From Clostridiaceae bacterium (GTDB lineage: Bacteria > Bacillota > Clostridia > Peptostreptococcales > Natronincolaceae): 53,324 bases of DNA. Made by a program: the position numbers and the translations under genes. How positions within the stretch are numbered: position 1 is the stretch's first letter; each line of letters begins with the position of its first letter. The notes beneath the pieces are model-generated. The model was not told where the DNA came from and made no database searches. It was given only the letters and a program-made list of their open reading frames with translations. The DNA lies in the NCBI GenBank assembly GCA_018432235.1, contig JAHDLO010000061.1:1-53324 (forward strand), read 5' to 3'. Positions 16,624-25,650 of this stretch are shown in pieces.

Positions 16624-18447
16624 ATGGGTAAAGTAATAGGAATAGACTTAGGAACTACCAACTCATGCGTTGCATTTTTAGAAGGAGGAGAGCCTGTTGT
16701 TATACCTAACTCTGAGGGTATGCGTACAACCCCTTCAGTTGTAGCTTTTGGCAAGGATGGGGAAAGAATTGTTGGTGAGCCTGCTAAGCGTCAAGCTGTA
16801 GTCAATCCAGATAGAACAATCATTTCAATAAAAAGGCATATGGGCTCAGATCACAAGGTAAGTATTGATGGAACAAATCATACACCTCAAGATATATCAG
16901 CTATGGTGCTGCAAAAGCTGAAGGCGGATGCAGAGGCGTATTTGGGAGAAAAGATAACAGAAGCAGTTATCACTGTACCAGCCTACTTTACAGACAGCCA
17001 ACGTCAGGCCACAAAGGATGCAGGTAAAATTGCAGGTTTAAATGTACTTAGAATAATTAACGAGCCAACAGCAGCTTCTCTGGCCTATGGACTGGATAAA
17101 ACTGAGCAGCATCAAAAAATCCTGGTATATGACTTAGGTGGAGGAACCTTCGACGTTTCCATTCTAGAGCTTGGCGATGGGGTTTTCGAGGTTTTAGCAA
17201 CCAACGGAAACAACCATCTTGGCGGTGACGATTTTGATGAGGTAATCATTGACTATATTGCGGCTGAATTTAAAAAGCAAGAGGGTATTGATTTAAAACA
17301 GGACAATATGGCATTACAAAGGTTAAAGGAAGCAGCAGAAAAGGCGAAGAAGGAATTATCAAGCACAATGTCTACCAATATTAATCTTCCCTTCATCACT
17401 GCTACCAATACTGGGCCAAAGCATTTAACTATGGACCTGTCTAGAGCAAAATTTGAAGAGCTGACAGCGCATTTGGTTGATAAAACCCTTGACCCAATGA
17501 GAAAGGCTTTAAGTGATGCTAAGCTTTCTGCAAATGATTTAGACAAGGTGATACTGGTTGGTGGCTCTACACGTATTCCAGCTGTTCAGCAGGCGGTTAA
17601 AAAGATCACCGGTAAGGACCCTCATAAAGGAATCAACCCTGACGAATGTGTTGCCATTGGAGCAGCTATCCAAGCTGGGGTTTTAACGGGAGAGGTTAAG
17701 GATGTTCTTCTGTTGGACGTTACACCATTATCTTTGGGTATCGAAACCCTAGGCTCTGTATTTACAAAGCTAATTGAAAGAAATACAACAATACCGACAA
17801 AGAAGAGTCAGGTTTTCTCTACAGCTGCCGACAATCAGCCAGCGGTTGAAATCCATGTATTACAGGGTGAGAGACCAATGGCCAACGACAATATCACTAT
17901 GGGACGCTTCCAATTAACAGGAATTCCACCAGCACCAAGGGGTATTCCACAAATCGAGGTTACCTTTGATATAGATGCCAACGGCATTGTAAATGTCTCT
18001 GCTAAGGATCTTGGCACAGGCAAGGAGCAAAAGATTACCATTACTGCTTCTACAAATCTCTCAGATGAAGAAATTCAAAAGAAGGTTCAAGAGGCAGAAA
18101 AGTTTGCTGAAGAAGACAGAAAACGAAAAGAAACAGTGGAAACAAAGAACCAAGCGGATTCCTTAGTATATCAGACTGAGAAAACCTTAAGCGAGGCCGG
18201 AGACAAGGTTAGTGGCCCTGAGCTAGAGAAGGTAAAGGAAGAGCTGGAAAAGCTGAAGAAGGCGATAGAGGCAGATAATACTGAAGATATGAAAAAGGGT
18301 ATAGAGGACTTGAACAATGCCTTCCATGCTATTGCTCAACAAATGTATCAACAAACAGGTCAGGCAGATGCAGGAGCTCAAGATGGAGCAGCAGGTCCGA
18401 AGGATGATAATGTAGTGGATGCAGATTACGAAGATGTTTCTGAATAG
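16624..18447 (+). CDS. dnaK: Hsp70 chaperone DnaK
   Basis: 607 residues, typical of Firmicutes, which lack ~24 residues of the E. coli protein. Motifs: GIDLGTTNSC at the N-terminus, VPAYFTDSQRQATKDAG, NEPTAASLAYG, YDLGGGTFDVS and LVGGSTRIPAVQ in the ATPase domain, then the substrate domain and a helical lid. Its C-terminus ends DDNVVDADYEDV, the usual DnaK tail. SD AAAGGAGGAAG. Confidence 0.98.
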   Translation: MGKVIGIDLGTTNSCVAFLEGGEPVVIPNSEGMRTTPSVVAFGKDGERIVGEPAKRQAVVNPDRTIISIKRHMGSDHKVSIDGTNHTPQDISAMVLQKLKADAEAYLGEKITEAVITVPAYFTDSQRQATKDAGKIAGLNVLRIINEPTAASLAYGLDKTEQHQKILVYDLGGGTFDVSILELGDGVFEVLATNGNNHLGGDDFDEVIIDYIAAEFKKQEGIDLKQDNMALQRLKEAAEKAKKELSSTMSTNINLPFITATNTGPKHLTMDLSRAKFEELTAHLVDKTLDPMRKALSDAKLSANDLDKVILVGGSTRIPAVQQAVKKITGKDPHKGINPDECVAIGAAIQAGVLTGEVKDVLLLDVTPLSLGIETLGSVFTKLIERNTTIPTKKSQVFSTAADNQPAVEIHVLQGERPMANDNITMGRFQLTGIPPAPRGIPQIEVTFDIDANGIVNVSAKDLGTGKEQKITITASTNLSDEEIQKKVQEAEKFAEEDRKRKETVETKNQADSLVYQTEKTLSEAGDKVSGPELEKVKEELEKLKKAIEADNTEDMKKGIEDLNNAFHAIAQQMYQQTGQADAGAQDGAAGPKDDNVVDADYEDVSE

Positions 18448-18455
18448 GTCTATTT

Positions 18456-18482
18456 AAGGACACCCACTGGGTGTCCTTTAAG
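18456..18482 (+). terminator. hairpin after dnaK
   Basis: AAGGACACCC (18457-18466) pairs with GGGTGTCCTT (18470-18479) over an ACT loop. The T tract is short, so partial read-through into dnaJ is plausible. Confidence 0.75.
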
Positions 18483-18581
18483 ACTGATAATATATTTAGA
18501 TGCTTTTGTTCTTGCAGATATATAAAATCTAACATATAATATTATTTAGTTTGTAGACTTTCATCCATGAAGGGCGGTGAG

Positions 18582-19727
18582 ATGGTGAGTAAGCGTGATT
18601 ACTATGAATTGCTGGGAGTAGATAAGAGTGCTGGTGCTGAAGACATAAAAAGAGCCTACAGAAAGCTGGCAATGAAATATCATCCCGACAAAAATCCTGG
18701 AGATAAGGAAGCAGAAAATAAATTTAAAGAGATAAATGAAGCCTACGAGGTGTTAAGCACGCCTGAGAAAAAACAGCGCTATGACCAATTCGGCCATGCT
18801 GGTGTTAGTGGAAATGGCGGAGGCTATGAGGGCTTTGGCGGCTTCGGTGGTGGTGGCGGCTTTGATGACATCTTCGGAGATATCTTTGAAATGTTTGGTG
18901 GTGGCGGCGGCTTCGGTGGCAGAAGACGAAATGGGCCTCAAAAGGGCGCTGATATTAAATTTGAAACAACAGTCACCTTTGAGGAGGCGGCCTTTGGTAC
19001 AGAAAAGACAATTGAGTTTCATAGAAATGATACCTGCGATACCTGTAATGGTAGTGGTGCAAAGCCGGGGACATCAAAGAAAACCTGTACCCAATGTAAA
19101 GGCACTGGGGAGATTAGATATGCGCAAAGAACGCCTCTTGGACAAATTGTTAATGTTAAGACCTGTAACGTTTGTAATGGAACAGGCGAGCAGATAGAGA
19201 CACCATGCGCAACATGCAATGGTAAGGGTACAGTTAGGAAGCATAAGAAGATAAAAATTAATATACCAGCCGGTGTGGATAATGGCAATGTTATACCAAT
19301 CCGCGGCGAGGGAGAGCCCGGCACCAAGGGTGGACCTCATGGCGATTTATATGTCATAGTCAGGGTATTACCCCACAAGATATTTGTAAGAGATGGCTAC
19401 GATATCATATGCGAAATGCCTATTACCTTTGTTCAGGCTACCTTAGGGGATGAGCTGGAGGTTCCAACACTGGAGGGCAAGGTTAAGTACAAGATACCAG
19501 AGGGAACTCAGAGTGGAACGGTCTTCCGTTTAAAGCAAAAGGGTGTACAGCATCCTAAGGGCTATGGCAAGGGAGATCAGTATGTGAAGGTAGTAGTAGA
19601 GATTCCTAAAAAGCTTTCAGATAAGCAAAAAGACATATTAAGACAGTTTGCTGCCGAAGGCGGCGAGGATGTACACGAGCAACGAAAATCCTTTTTTGAC
19701 AAGGTAAAAGATGCATTTGGAGTTTAG
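18582..19727 (+). CDS. dnaJ: DnaJ (Hsp40) co-chaperone
   Basis: About 381 residues. J domain with the HPD motif (YHPDKNPGDKEAENKFKEIN), Gly/Phe-rich linker (~75-115), zinc domain with four C-x-x-C-x-G repeats (CDTCNGSG, CTQCKGTG, CNVCNGTG, CATCNGKG), then two beta-barrel domains. The family N-terminus M-S-K-R-D-Y-Y-E would be produced by the GTG at 18585; ATG 18582 is adjacent, and the in-frame ATG at 18567 precedes the SD (AAGGGCGGTGAG), so it is rejected. It stimulates DnaK ATPase and delivers clients. Confidence 0.97.
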   Translation: MVSKRDYYELLGVDKSAGAEDIKRAYRKLAMKYHPDKNPGDKEAENKFKEINEAYEVLSTPEKKQRYDQFGHAGVSGNGGGYEGFGGFGGGGGFDDIFGDIFEMFGGGGGFGGRRRNGPQKGADIKFETTVTFEEAAFGTEKTIEFHRNDTCDTCNGSGAKPGTSKKTCTQCKGTGEIRYAQRTPLGQIVNVKTCNVCNGTGEQIETPCATCNGKGTVRKHKKIKINIPAGVDNGNVIPIRGEGEPGTKGGPHGDLYVIVRVLPHKIFVRDGYDIICEMPITFVQATLGDELEVPTLEGKVKYKIPEGTQSGTVFRLKQKGVQHPKGYGKGDQYVKVVVEIPKKLSDKQKDILRQFAAEGGEDVHEQRKSFFDKVKDAFGV

Positions 19728-19728
19728 C

Positions 19729-19762
19729 TAAAATCACTCTACTTAGTTAGAGTGATTTTTAG
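19729..19762 (+). terminator. intrinsic terminator after dnaJ
   Basis: AAAATCACTCTA and TAGAGTGATTTTT form a 12-bp perfect stem around a CTTAGT loop, with a T run. Confidence 0.9.
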
Positions 19763-19853
19763 ATGTATATCAGAAGGATAAAGGACTCATGTTTTTCTAA
19801 TGCTGTTAATGGGAATAATATGAGTAGTCAATTCTAAAGGGATGTGATTAAAA

Positions 19854-20804
19854 GTGAATTGGGTTGAAATTTCTATTAAGACAACAACAGAGGCAGTGGA
19901 GGCAGTTGCTAATATCCTCTATGATGCAGGCGTTGCAGGCGTATCAATTGAGGACCCGAAGGATATTATGGCTTTGGAGAAGAGTGAGACCTTTTGGGAT
20001 TATGTCGATGAAAGTTTATTGACCGCTACCTTTGAAGGGGCAATAGTAAAGGCATATCTGCCGCAATCAGCTGACCTTATTGATAAGGTAGAGCTAATCA
20101 AGCAGTCTGTTGCATTACTGCCGCAGCATGGATTGGATATCGGGCTGGGAGAGATCACTACGATTGAGGTCAATGAGGAAGACTGGAGCTCCTCATGGAA
20201 GCAATATTATAAGCCGACAAAAATAGGAAAGCGAGTAGTTGTAAAACCCTCTTGGGAGACCTATGAGGCGGCTGAGGATGACATTATCATAGAGTTGGAC
20301 CCCGGAATGGCCTTTGGTACAGGCACCCACGAAACTACAGTCATGTGTGCAGGAGAGCTGGAAGCCTATGTTAATCCTGCTTCTGTCGTTTTTGACATAG
20401 GCTGCGGAAGTGGCATATTGTCAATCGTTGCTGCAAAGCTGGGGGCTAAAAAGGTTATTGGTGTTGACCTGGATAAGGTCGCGGTGGATGTCAGTCTTCA
20501 GAACATAGCGTTGAACAATGTACAGGATGTCGTAGACATAAAGCTGGGGAATTTGATGGATACTATTAATGAAAAGGCTGAGATCATAGTAGCAAATATA
20601 ATGGCTGATATAATCATATTACTTAGTAAGGACATAAGGCAATTTCTTGTGGCGGAAGGCATTTTTATTACATCAGGTATTATATTGGATAAGGTTGACG
20701 AGGTTTCGGAGGCTCTGGTATCCAACGGACTAGAGGTAGTCAGCGTAAACAGAATGGGTGAATGGGCTGCAATTGTAGCCAAAAAGTCAGGTGGTCATCA
20801 ATGA
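19854..20804 (+). CDS. prmA: ribosomal protein L11 methyltransferase PrmA
   Basis: 316 residues from a GTG with SD AAAGGGATGTG. N-terminal L11-recognition domain, then a class I SAM methyltransferase: DPGMAFGTGTHETT, motif I DIGCGSGILSIVAAKLGA, and VANIMADII as motif IV. It trimethylates L11. Its stop overlaps the rsmE start (ATGA), indicating translational coupling. Confidence 0.96.
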   Translation: MNWVEISIKTTTEAVEAVANILYDAGVAGVSIEDPKDIMALEKSETFWDYVDESLLTATFEGAIVKAYLPQSADLIDKVELIKQSVALLPQHGLDIGLGEITTIEVNEEDWSSSWKQYYKPTKIGKRVVVKPSWETYEAAEDDIIIELDPGMAFGTGTHETTVMCAGELEAYVNPASVVFDIGCGSGILSIVAAKLGAKKVIGVDLDKVAVDVSLQNIALNNVQDVVDIKLGNLMDTINEKAEIIVANIMADIIILLSKDIRQFLVAEGIFITSGIILDKVDEVSEALVSNGLEVVSVNRMGEWAAIVAKKSGGHQ

Positions 20805-21562
20805 ATCGATTCTTCGTCAATCCGCTGCAGGTAAATGCTGAGGATAATGAAATTATAATTCAGGGTGATGATGTCAAGCATATTTCTAAGGTTCTTAGGT
20901 TAACTGAAGGGGATGAAATAGAAATATGTGACGGTGAGGCGTGGGAATACATAGGCAGAATTCAAAGGATTGACAAGTCTGAGGTTACAGCAGCTATAAT
21001 CGGTAGAGAACCTTTGAAAACAGAGGCTAAGCTTCATGTCATCCTCTATCAGGGGTTGCCAAAGGGCACCAAGATGGAGCTCATACTTCAGAAAACCACG
21101 GAAATGGGAATTGCTGAGATTGTGCCTGTCATAACCGATAGAGCTGTGGTACAGCTAAAGGACCAAAAGGATAAGGAAAAGAAAGCAGAACGCTGGTATA
21201 AAATCACTGAAGAGGCTGCCAAGCAAAGCAAAAGGGGAATTATACCGGAGGTGCATGTCCCAATATCCTTTAATGATGCCTTAAAGCAAAGCGCAAGCAA
21301 TGATATGAATATTCTTGCCTACGAAAAGGAGTCACAAAAAGGCCTTAAAGCGCTTTTAACCCATAGTAAAGATAAGAGCATGAGAAAAATCGGACTGTGG
21401 ATTGGTCCAGAAGGTGGCTTTACCGAAGAGGAAATAAGCCTGGCACTTCAAAACAATGTAAATACCGTGACTTTAGGACCAAGAATTTTAAGAACTGAAA
21501 CAGCCGGCTTTGCGTTGTTATCAATGGTAATGTATGAGCTGGGTGATTTAGGGGGTAATTAG
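20801..21562 (+). CDS. rsmE: 16S rRNA m3U1498 methyltransferase RsmE
   Basis: 253 residues starting MNRFFVNPLQ at the ATGA overlap with prmA. SPOUT-class knotted fold: N-terminal PUA-like domain, then IGPEGGFTEEEI and TLGPRILRTETAGF at the C-terminal knot that binds SAM. It methylates U1498 of 16S rRNA. Stop and next start (mtaB) abut with no gap. Confidence 0.95.
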   Translation: MNRFFVNPLQVNAEDNEIIIQGDDVKHISKVLRLTEGDEIEICDGEAWEYIGRIQRIDKSEVTAAIIGREPLKTEAKLHVILYQGLPKGTKMELILQKTTEMGIAEIVPVITDRAVVQLKDQKDKEKKAERWYKITEEAAKQSKRGIIPEVHVPISFNDALKQSASNDMNILAYEKESQKGLKALLTHSKDKSMRKIGLWIGPEGGFTEEEISLALQNNVNTVTLGPRILRTETAGFALLSMVMYELGDLGGN

Positions 21563-22864
21563 GTGAAAAAGGTAGCTTTTCATACTTTAGGCTGCAAGGT
21601 AAATCAATATGAGACACAGGCGATGTCTGAGCTTTTTGAAAAAGCAGGCTATGCGGTTGTTCAAGATACAGAGTTTGCAGATGTCTATGTGATTAACACC
21701 TGTACTGTAACTAATGTGGGGGACAAAAAATCGAGACAGTTTATCCGAAGAGCCAAGAAGAGTAATGCGGATGCTATCATTTCGGTCGTCGGCTGCTATG
21801 CCCAGACGGCGCCTAAAGAGGTGCTGGAGATCGAAGGGGTCAATATCGTCATCGGAACCAACGATAGAGGAAAAATTGTTGATCTCGTAGAAAAATGCAG
21901 TCCAGAGGACAAGATTAACACAGTGGATGACATCATGAAGGTAAAGGAATTTGAAGAAATGTCGGTGCAGGAGATTAAGGGTAAAACCAGAGCTTTCTTA
22001 AAGATTCAGGAGGGCTGCAACCGATACTGCTCCTATTGTATCATTCCTTATGCCAGAGGCCCTATTCGAAGCAGGCGGCTGGCGGATATCATCAACGAGG
22101 TAAAAAGGCTGGTGGAGAATGGCTTTAAGGAAATTGTGCTGACAGGCATTCATGTGGCATCCTATGGTAAGGATTTAGAAGTCGATGAAAATTTGATGGC
22201 GGTCTTAAGGGCTGTGAACTCGGTTGAAGGTCTTAAAAGGATTAGGTTAAGCTCTCTAGAGCCTACCATTTTTACCGCAGATTTTTTAAGAGAGCTGGTG
22301 AAAATCGATAAGCTTTGTCAGCATTTCCATTTGTCTCTACAAAGCGGCAGCGACAGAATACTCAAAAGCATGAATCGCCGTTATACCACTGAAGAATATA
22401 GGGAGATAGTAAGACGGATTAGAGAGGTTTATCCTGAAGTTGCCCTAACCACCGACATAATAGTTGGCTTCCCAGGTGAATCAGATGAGGATTTTGAAAC
22501 CACTTACGGCTTTGTGAAGGAAATTGCCTTCAGTGAAATTCACGTATTTAAATACTCTCCAAGAAAGGGTACACCTGCTGCTGAGTATTCCAATCAATTA
22601 GACGGCGTTACAAAGCATGTTAGAAGCGAGAAATTGATTGCCCTGGGGGAAGAGCTTAGAAGAAAATATCAAGGCCAATTTATCGGAAGGGCTATGGCGG
22701 TCCTCTATGAAAATACCTCCTCAGACCTAAAGAATCATATAGAAGGCTTAACAGAGAACTATTTAAAGGTAATTGTTCCCTTTGAAAACAGTCTAGAGGG
22801 AGAGATAAGGTCAACCCTCCTGCAGGAAGTTAAAAATGAATATTTTTTAGGCAATATATTATAA
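21563..22864 (+). CDS. mtaB: tRNA t6A37 methylthiotransferase MtaB
   Basis: 433 residues from a GTG directly after the rsmE stop. UPF0004 domain with LGCKVNQYET (C11) and further Cys in INTCTVTN and VVGCYAQ for the auxiliary cluster; radical SAM domain with C-x3-C-x2-C (CNRYCSYC); C-terminal TRAM-like region. LGCKVNQ separates MtaB from MiaB. It converts t6A37 to ms2t6A37 in ANN-decoding tRNAs. Confidence 0.94.
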   Translation: MKKVAFHTLGCKVNQYETQAMSELFEKAGYAVVQDTEFADVYVINTCTVTNVGDKKSRQFIRRAKKSNADAIISVVGCYAQTAPKEVLEIEGVNIVIGTNDRGKIVDLVEKCSPEDKINTVDDIMKVKEFEEMSVQEIKGKTRAFLKIQEGCNRYCSYCIIPYARGPIRSRRLADIINEVKRLVENGFKEIVLTGIHVASYGKDLEVDENLMAVLRAVNSVEGLKRIRLSSLEPTIFTADFLRELVKIDKLCQHFHLSLQSGSDRILKSMNRRYTTEEYREIVRRIREVYPEVALTTDIIVGFPGESDEDFETTYGFVKEIAFSEIHVFKYSPRKGTPAAEYSNQLDGVTKHVRSEKLIALGEELRRKYQGQFIGRAMAVLYENTSSDLKNHIEGLTENYLKVIVPFENSLEGEIRSTLLQEVKNEYFLGNIL

Positions 22865-22925
22865 TAATGATACAAAATGAAGGATTTTTTTTGTTTTCGT
22901 TGAATATGATATTGGTAAGCTTCTA

Positions 22926-22972
22926 GTACCTCAAGCAGACCGATGGGATTAAGCTTGAGGAAGGTACTGTGT
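22926..22972 (+). other. stable hairpin in the leader of the HIT gene
   Basis: AGTACCT and CAAGC on the 5' side pair with GCTTG and AGGTACT on the 3' side, with a 4-nt bulge (AGGA) and a ~15-nt loop. No T tract follows. The HIT-gene SD (GGAGGTG) lies just after it. Confidence 0.45.
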
Positions 22973-22985
22973 TGGGAGGTGTCGT

Positions 22986-23333
22986 ATGTCAGATTGTTTA
23001 TTTTGTAAAATAGCCGAAGGTCAAATACCAGCTAAGATTGCATATGAAAATGATAAGGTAATCGCCTTTTATGATATAACCCCACAGGCGCCCATTCACT
23101 TGTTGGTTATTCCAAGGAAGCATATACCGTCAGCTAGGGATTTATCCCCGGAGGATATGCAAGAGATATTACCTTCTATTTTTGAAGCGATTCAAAGACT
23201 GTCGGAGGATTTAGGCTTTAAGGAAAAGGGCTATCGTATTGTTAATAACTGTGGTGTCGATGGCGGACAAAGCGTCGATCACTTGCATTTTCATGTATTA
23301 GGCGGTAGACAGCTGCAGTGGCCCCCAGGCTAG
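22986..23333 (+). CDS. HIT family (histidine triad) nucleotide-binding protein
   Basis: 115 residues, Hint size. N-terminus CLFCKIAEGQIPAKIAYEND and the triad VDHLHFHVLGG (H-x-H-x-H) are diagnostic. The family hydrolyses adenosine phosphoramidates. It sits between mtaB and rpsU, its usual place in Clostridia. SD GGGAGGTG; a hairpin leader precedes it. Confidence 0.94.
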   Translation: MSDCLFCKIAEGQIPAKIAYENDKVIAFYDITPQAPIHLLVIPRKHIPSARDLSPEDMQEILPSIFEAIQRLSEDLGFKEKGYRIVNNCGVDGGQSVDHLHFHVLGGRQLQWPPG

Positions 23334-23374
23334 TATTCTGTTTAAATAAAACGGATATGAGCATTAAAATTGCT

Positions 23375-23496
23375 ATTGCATATGTAAATCATTTAATGTA
23401 TAATAACAAGGTATTGTAATAGTCCCACTAGCAGGATAGCATTAGTGTTGCTATAGATAAAGCACGGCGGGTGCTAGCGGAGGGAGGGAGAAGTAA
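23375..23496 (+). promoter_or_regulatory. rpsU promoter and ~90-nt leader
   Basis: A -10 TATAAT at about 23399-23404 with a TTGCAT-like -35. The leader carries CTAGCA (near 23430) complementary to TGCTAG (near 23472), just before the SD GGAGGGAGGGAG. It may be an autoregulatory leader of S21 (inference). Confidence 0.45.
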
Positions 23497-23682
23497 ATGT
23501 CAGAGATTAAGATAAGAGATAATGAAACCTTAGATAGTGCTCTTCGCAGATTTAAGCGACAATGCGCAAAGTCTGGTATCCTATCAGAGGTAAGAAAGAG
23601 GGAGCATTACGAAAAACCTAGCGTTAGACGTAAGAAAAAGGCTGAGGCTGCTCGTAGAAAGAACACAAGCAAGAAATTTTAG
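23497..23682 (+). CDS. rpsU: 30S ribosomal protein S21
   Basis: 61 residues: IRDNETLDSALRRFKRQCAK at the N-terminus, REHYEKPSVRRKKKAEAARR at the C-terminus, full S21 length. Small-subunit protein near the anti-SD. Followed after 26 bp by yqeY, the standard Firmicute order. Confidence 0.97.
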   Translation: MSEIKIRDNETLDSALRRFKRQCAKSGILSEVRKREHYEKPSVRRKKKAEAARRKNTSKKF

Positions 23683-23708
23683 TAAATAAGTAGAGGTGAA
23701 TACAATTC

Positions 23709-24152
23709 ATGTCCCTCAAAGAAAAATTAGCCGAGGATTTAAAGCAGGCTATGAAAAATAAGGACCAATTACGTAAAAACGTAATTACGATGATTCGCGC
23801 TGACGTAAAGCAAACAGAGGTTGATAAGAGAGTAGAGTTGAATGACAGTGATATTATCGATATCATCTCTAAACAGGCTAAACAAAGAAGAGATGCCCTA
23901 GCAGAATTTGAAAAGGGCGGCAGAAGCGATCTTATGGAACAGGCTCAGCAGGAAATTGATGTTTTATTGACTTACTTACCTGAGCAATTGTCAGAGGAAG
24001 AAATCGTAAAAATAGTAGGTGAAACAATTTCGGAGATTGGTGCTGGCTCCATGAAGGATATGGGGAAAGTAATGGCAGCTGTTCTACCCAAGGTAAAGGG
24101 CAAGGCAGATGGGAAACTGGTTAACGAAGCTGTAAAGAGACTCCTACAATAA
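23709..24152 (+). CDS. yqeY: YqeY, GatB/YqeY-domain protein
   Basis: 147 residues, full length. N-terminal helical LKEKLAEDLKQAMKNKDQLR and C-terminal GSMKDMGKVMAAVLPKVKGK with ADGKLVNEAVK are the family signature, shared with the tail of GatB that contacts tRNA. The role of stand-alone YqeY is not settled. Cotranscribed with rpsU and closed by a terminator. Confidence 0.94.
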   Translation: MSLKEKLAEDLKQAMKNKDQLRKNVITMIRADVKQTEVDKRVELNDSDIIDIISKQAKQRRDALAEFEKGGRSDLMEQAQQEIDVLLTYLPEQLSEEEIVKIVGETISEIGAGSMKDMGKVMAAVLPKVKGKADGKLVNEAVKRLLQ

Positions 24153-24162
24153 TAAATAAAAT

Positions 24163-24187
24163 AACCCGGATATTATCCGGGTTTTTT
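24163..24187 (+). terminator. intrinsic terminator of rpsU-yqeY
   Basis: AACCCGGAT (24163-24171), loop ATT, ATCCGGGTT, then a run of Ts. Confidence 0.93.
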
Positions 24188-24302
24188 AATTGCAGCAAAT
24201 TGAAATTCAAATATTCTGCTAATTACAATAATTTGACATTATTCAATAGGTCTAACCCCATGATATAATATATTAATCGACACGAATAAAGGGGGAGGAC
24301 AG

Positions 24303-25409
24303 ATGCGAAAGGCAGCTATTATTTTTGTGGCAGTATTGTTCATTTTTAGCTTGGGATTAACCTTAAGAGCTTCTTCTCAGGGAGAGGTTACCATAACGAG
24401 GTTTATGAAGAATAATAAAACCCTTTATTTAGAAATTAAGACACCGTTGGATATGAAGGACCTAGTATTGGAGATACTAAACGAAAAGGCAGAGGTTACT
24501 CACTTTTTCGTATTAGATAATCCCATTGTCAAAAGCTCTGAGGATAATGAAAAAAACAACTTTTTTTATATCACCAGGAATATGGCTCAGTTCAGAGGAT
24601 TTGATGAAATAAATCTATATCATGGATATAATCGTGAGAGAGTTTATAAAATGAAGGAGCTGGAAATAATCGCTTTGGAGCAGGATACTTTTGTTAAAGC
24701 ATTCAATTCAGAAGAAAATCGCTTAAAGGTTATGACCTATAATATTCATCATGGAAAAAGTCTTTATGGTACCAACTCTATTGATACCATTGCCCAGCTG
24801 GTATCAGAAAGCAATGTTGATATCGTAGGTTTTCAGGAGATTGAGAGCGGAATGCTGCGTTCTGGATTTTTGAATCAAGTTGAGTATTTGAGTACTCAAT
24901 TGAATATGAACCAAGCCTTTGGTCCAAATCTCAATATATTAGGGGGCAAGTACGGAAATGCCATAATGAGCAAATATCCCATAATTGCTTACGAAAACTA
25001 TGGTCTTCCCAGTGGCAGAGAGCAAAGGGGTTTTTTGCGGGCAACCATCGATGTCAATGGCCATGAAATACAGTTTATAGTGACACATCTTGGTCTAAAT
25101 GAAGAGGAAAGAAACAGACAGGTCAGTGTCATTCAAAGATACATGGAAACGCTGCAGGGAGACGTCATTCTTGTAGGTGATTTCAATGCAGCTCAGGATA
25201 GTACGGAGATAAGGCGTTTGAGCAAGAAGCTTCAGGACGTCGGAGAGATAACAGGAAATTCTGACCAGCCCACCTTTGATCTTCCGTTGCTGTCCAAGCG
25301 TATTGATTATATCTTTATCGGACAAGGGATATCAATTGAAAGCTATGAGGTAATTAAAAGCAGAGCATCAGACCACTATCCAGTTCAGGCTGAGCTGGTG
25401 TTGCCGTAA
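24303..25409 (+). CDS. secreted endonuclease/exonuclease/phosphatase-fold protein
   Basis: 368 residues; SD GGGGGAGG. Signal peptide or membrane anchor (~1-24), an N-terminal beta-rich ~115-residue region, then an EEP domain: MTYNIHHG, IVGFQEIE (catalytic Glu), GNAIMSKYPI, FIVTHLGL, LVGDFNA and SDHYPV (catalytic Asp/His). This superfamily covers extracellular nucleases, sphingomyelinases and phosphatases; the substrate cannot be read from sequence. A TATAAT-like -10 lies at 24264-24269. Confidence 0.85.
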   Translation: MRKAAIIFVAVLFIFSLGLTLRASSQGEVTITRFMKNNKTLYLEIKTPLDMKDLVLEILNEKAEVTHFFVLDNPIVKSSEDNEKNNFFYITRNMAQFRGFDEINLYHGYNRERVYKMKELEIIALEQDTFVKAFNSEENRLKVMTYNIHHGKSLYGTNSIDTIAQLVSESNVDIVGFQEIESGMLRSGFLNQVEYLSTQLNMNQAFGPNLNILGGKYGNAIMSKYPIIAYENYGLPSGREQRGFLRATIDVNGHEIQFIVTHLGLNEEERNRQVSVIQRYMETLQGDVILVGDFNAAQDSTEIRRLSKKLQDVGEITGNSDQPTFDLPLLSKRIDYIFIGQGISIESYEVIKSRASDHYPVQAELVLP

Positions 25410-25497
25410 AACTAGTGACTAGTGAATGATTAATAGTGAATGGTGAATAAAATAAAAAATAGTGGAGCTCGTGATTAGTATTTTAAAAAATATTTTT

Positions 25498-25536
25498 AAA
25501 TCAGCAGATTTTTTTAACTCTGCTGATTTTTTTTGG
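25498..25536 (+). terminator. intrinsic terminator after the EEP gene
   Basis: AAATCAGCAGA (25498-25508) and TCTGCTGATTT (25519-25529) form a perfect stem followed by Ts. Confidence 0.92.
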
Positions 25537-25650
25537 AACAAAAGCGATAATTATTACATCGATATATAAAAGCCCTAAATTAATGGGTTTAAATTAAGAA
25601 AAAATGTACATATATTAAGTGTAGAGTAAATTTGCATAGGAGGTGAAAAT

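Noticed and set aside
18781..19197. 138-codon + strand ORF inside dnaJ, plus long minus-strand frames at 19019-19340
   Set aside because: Out-of-frame shadows of the Gly-rich and Cys-repeat parts of dnaJ; no SD and low-complexity translations.
24233..24269. TTGACA (24233) with TATAAT (24264) as a promoter for the EEP gene
   Set aside because: The spacer is 25 bp, too long. The -10 may be real with a weaker -35 near 24242, so only the -10 was noted.
25410..25497. AGTGAATG-type repeated words after the EEP gene
   Set aside because: Short, irregular, AT-rich direct repeats without conserved period; probably chance or remnants, with no feature supported.
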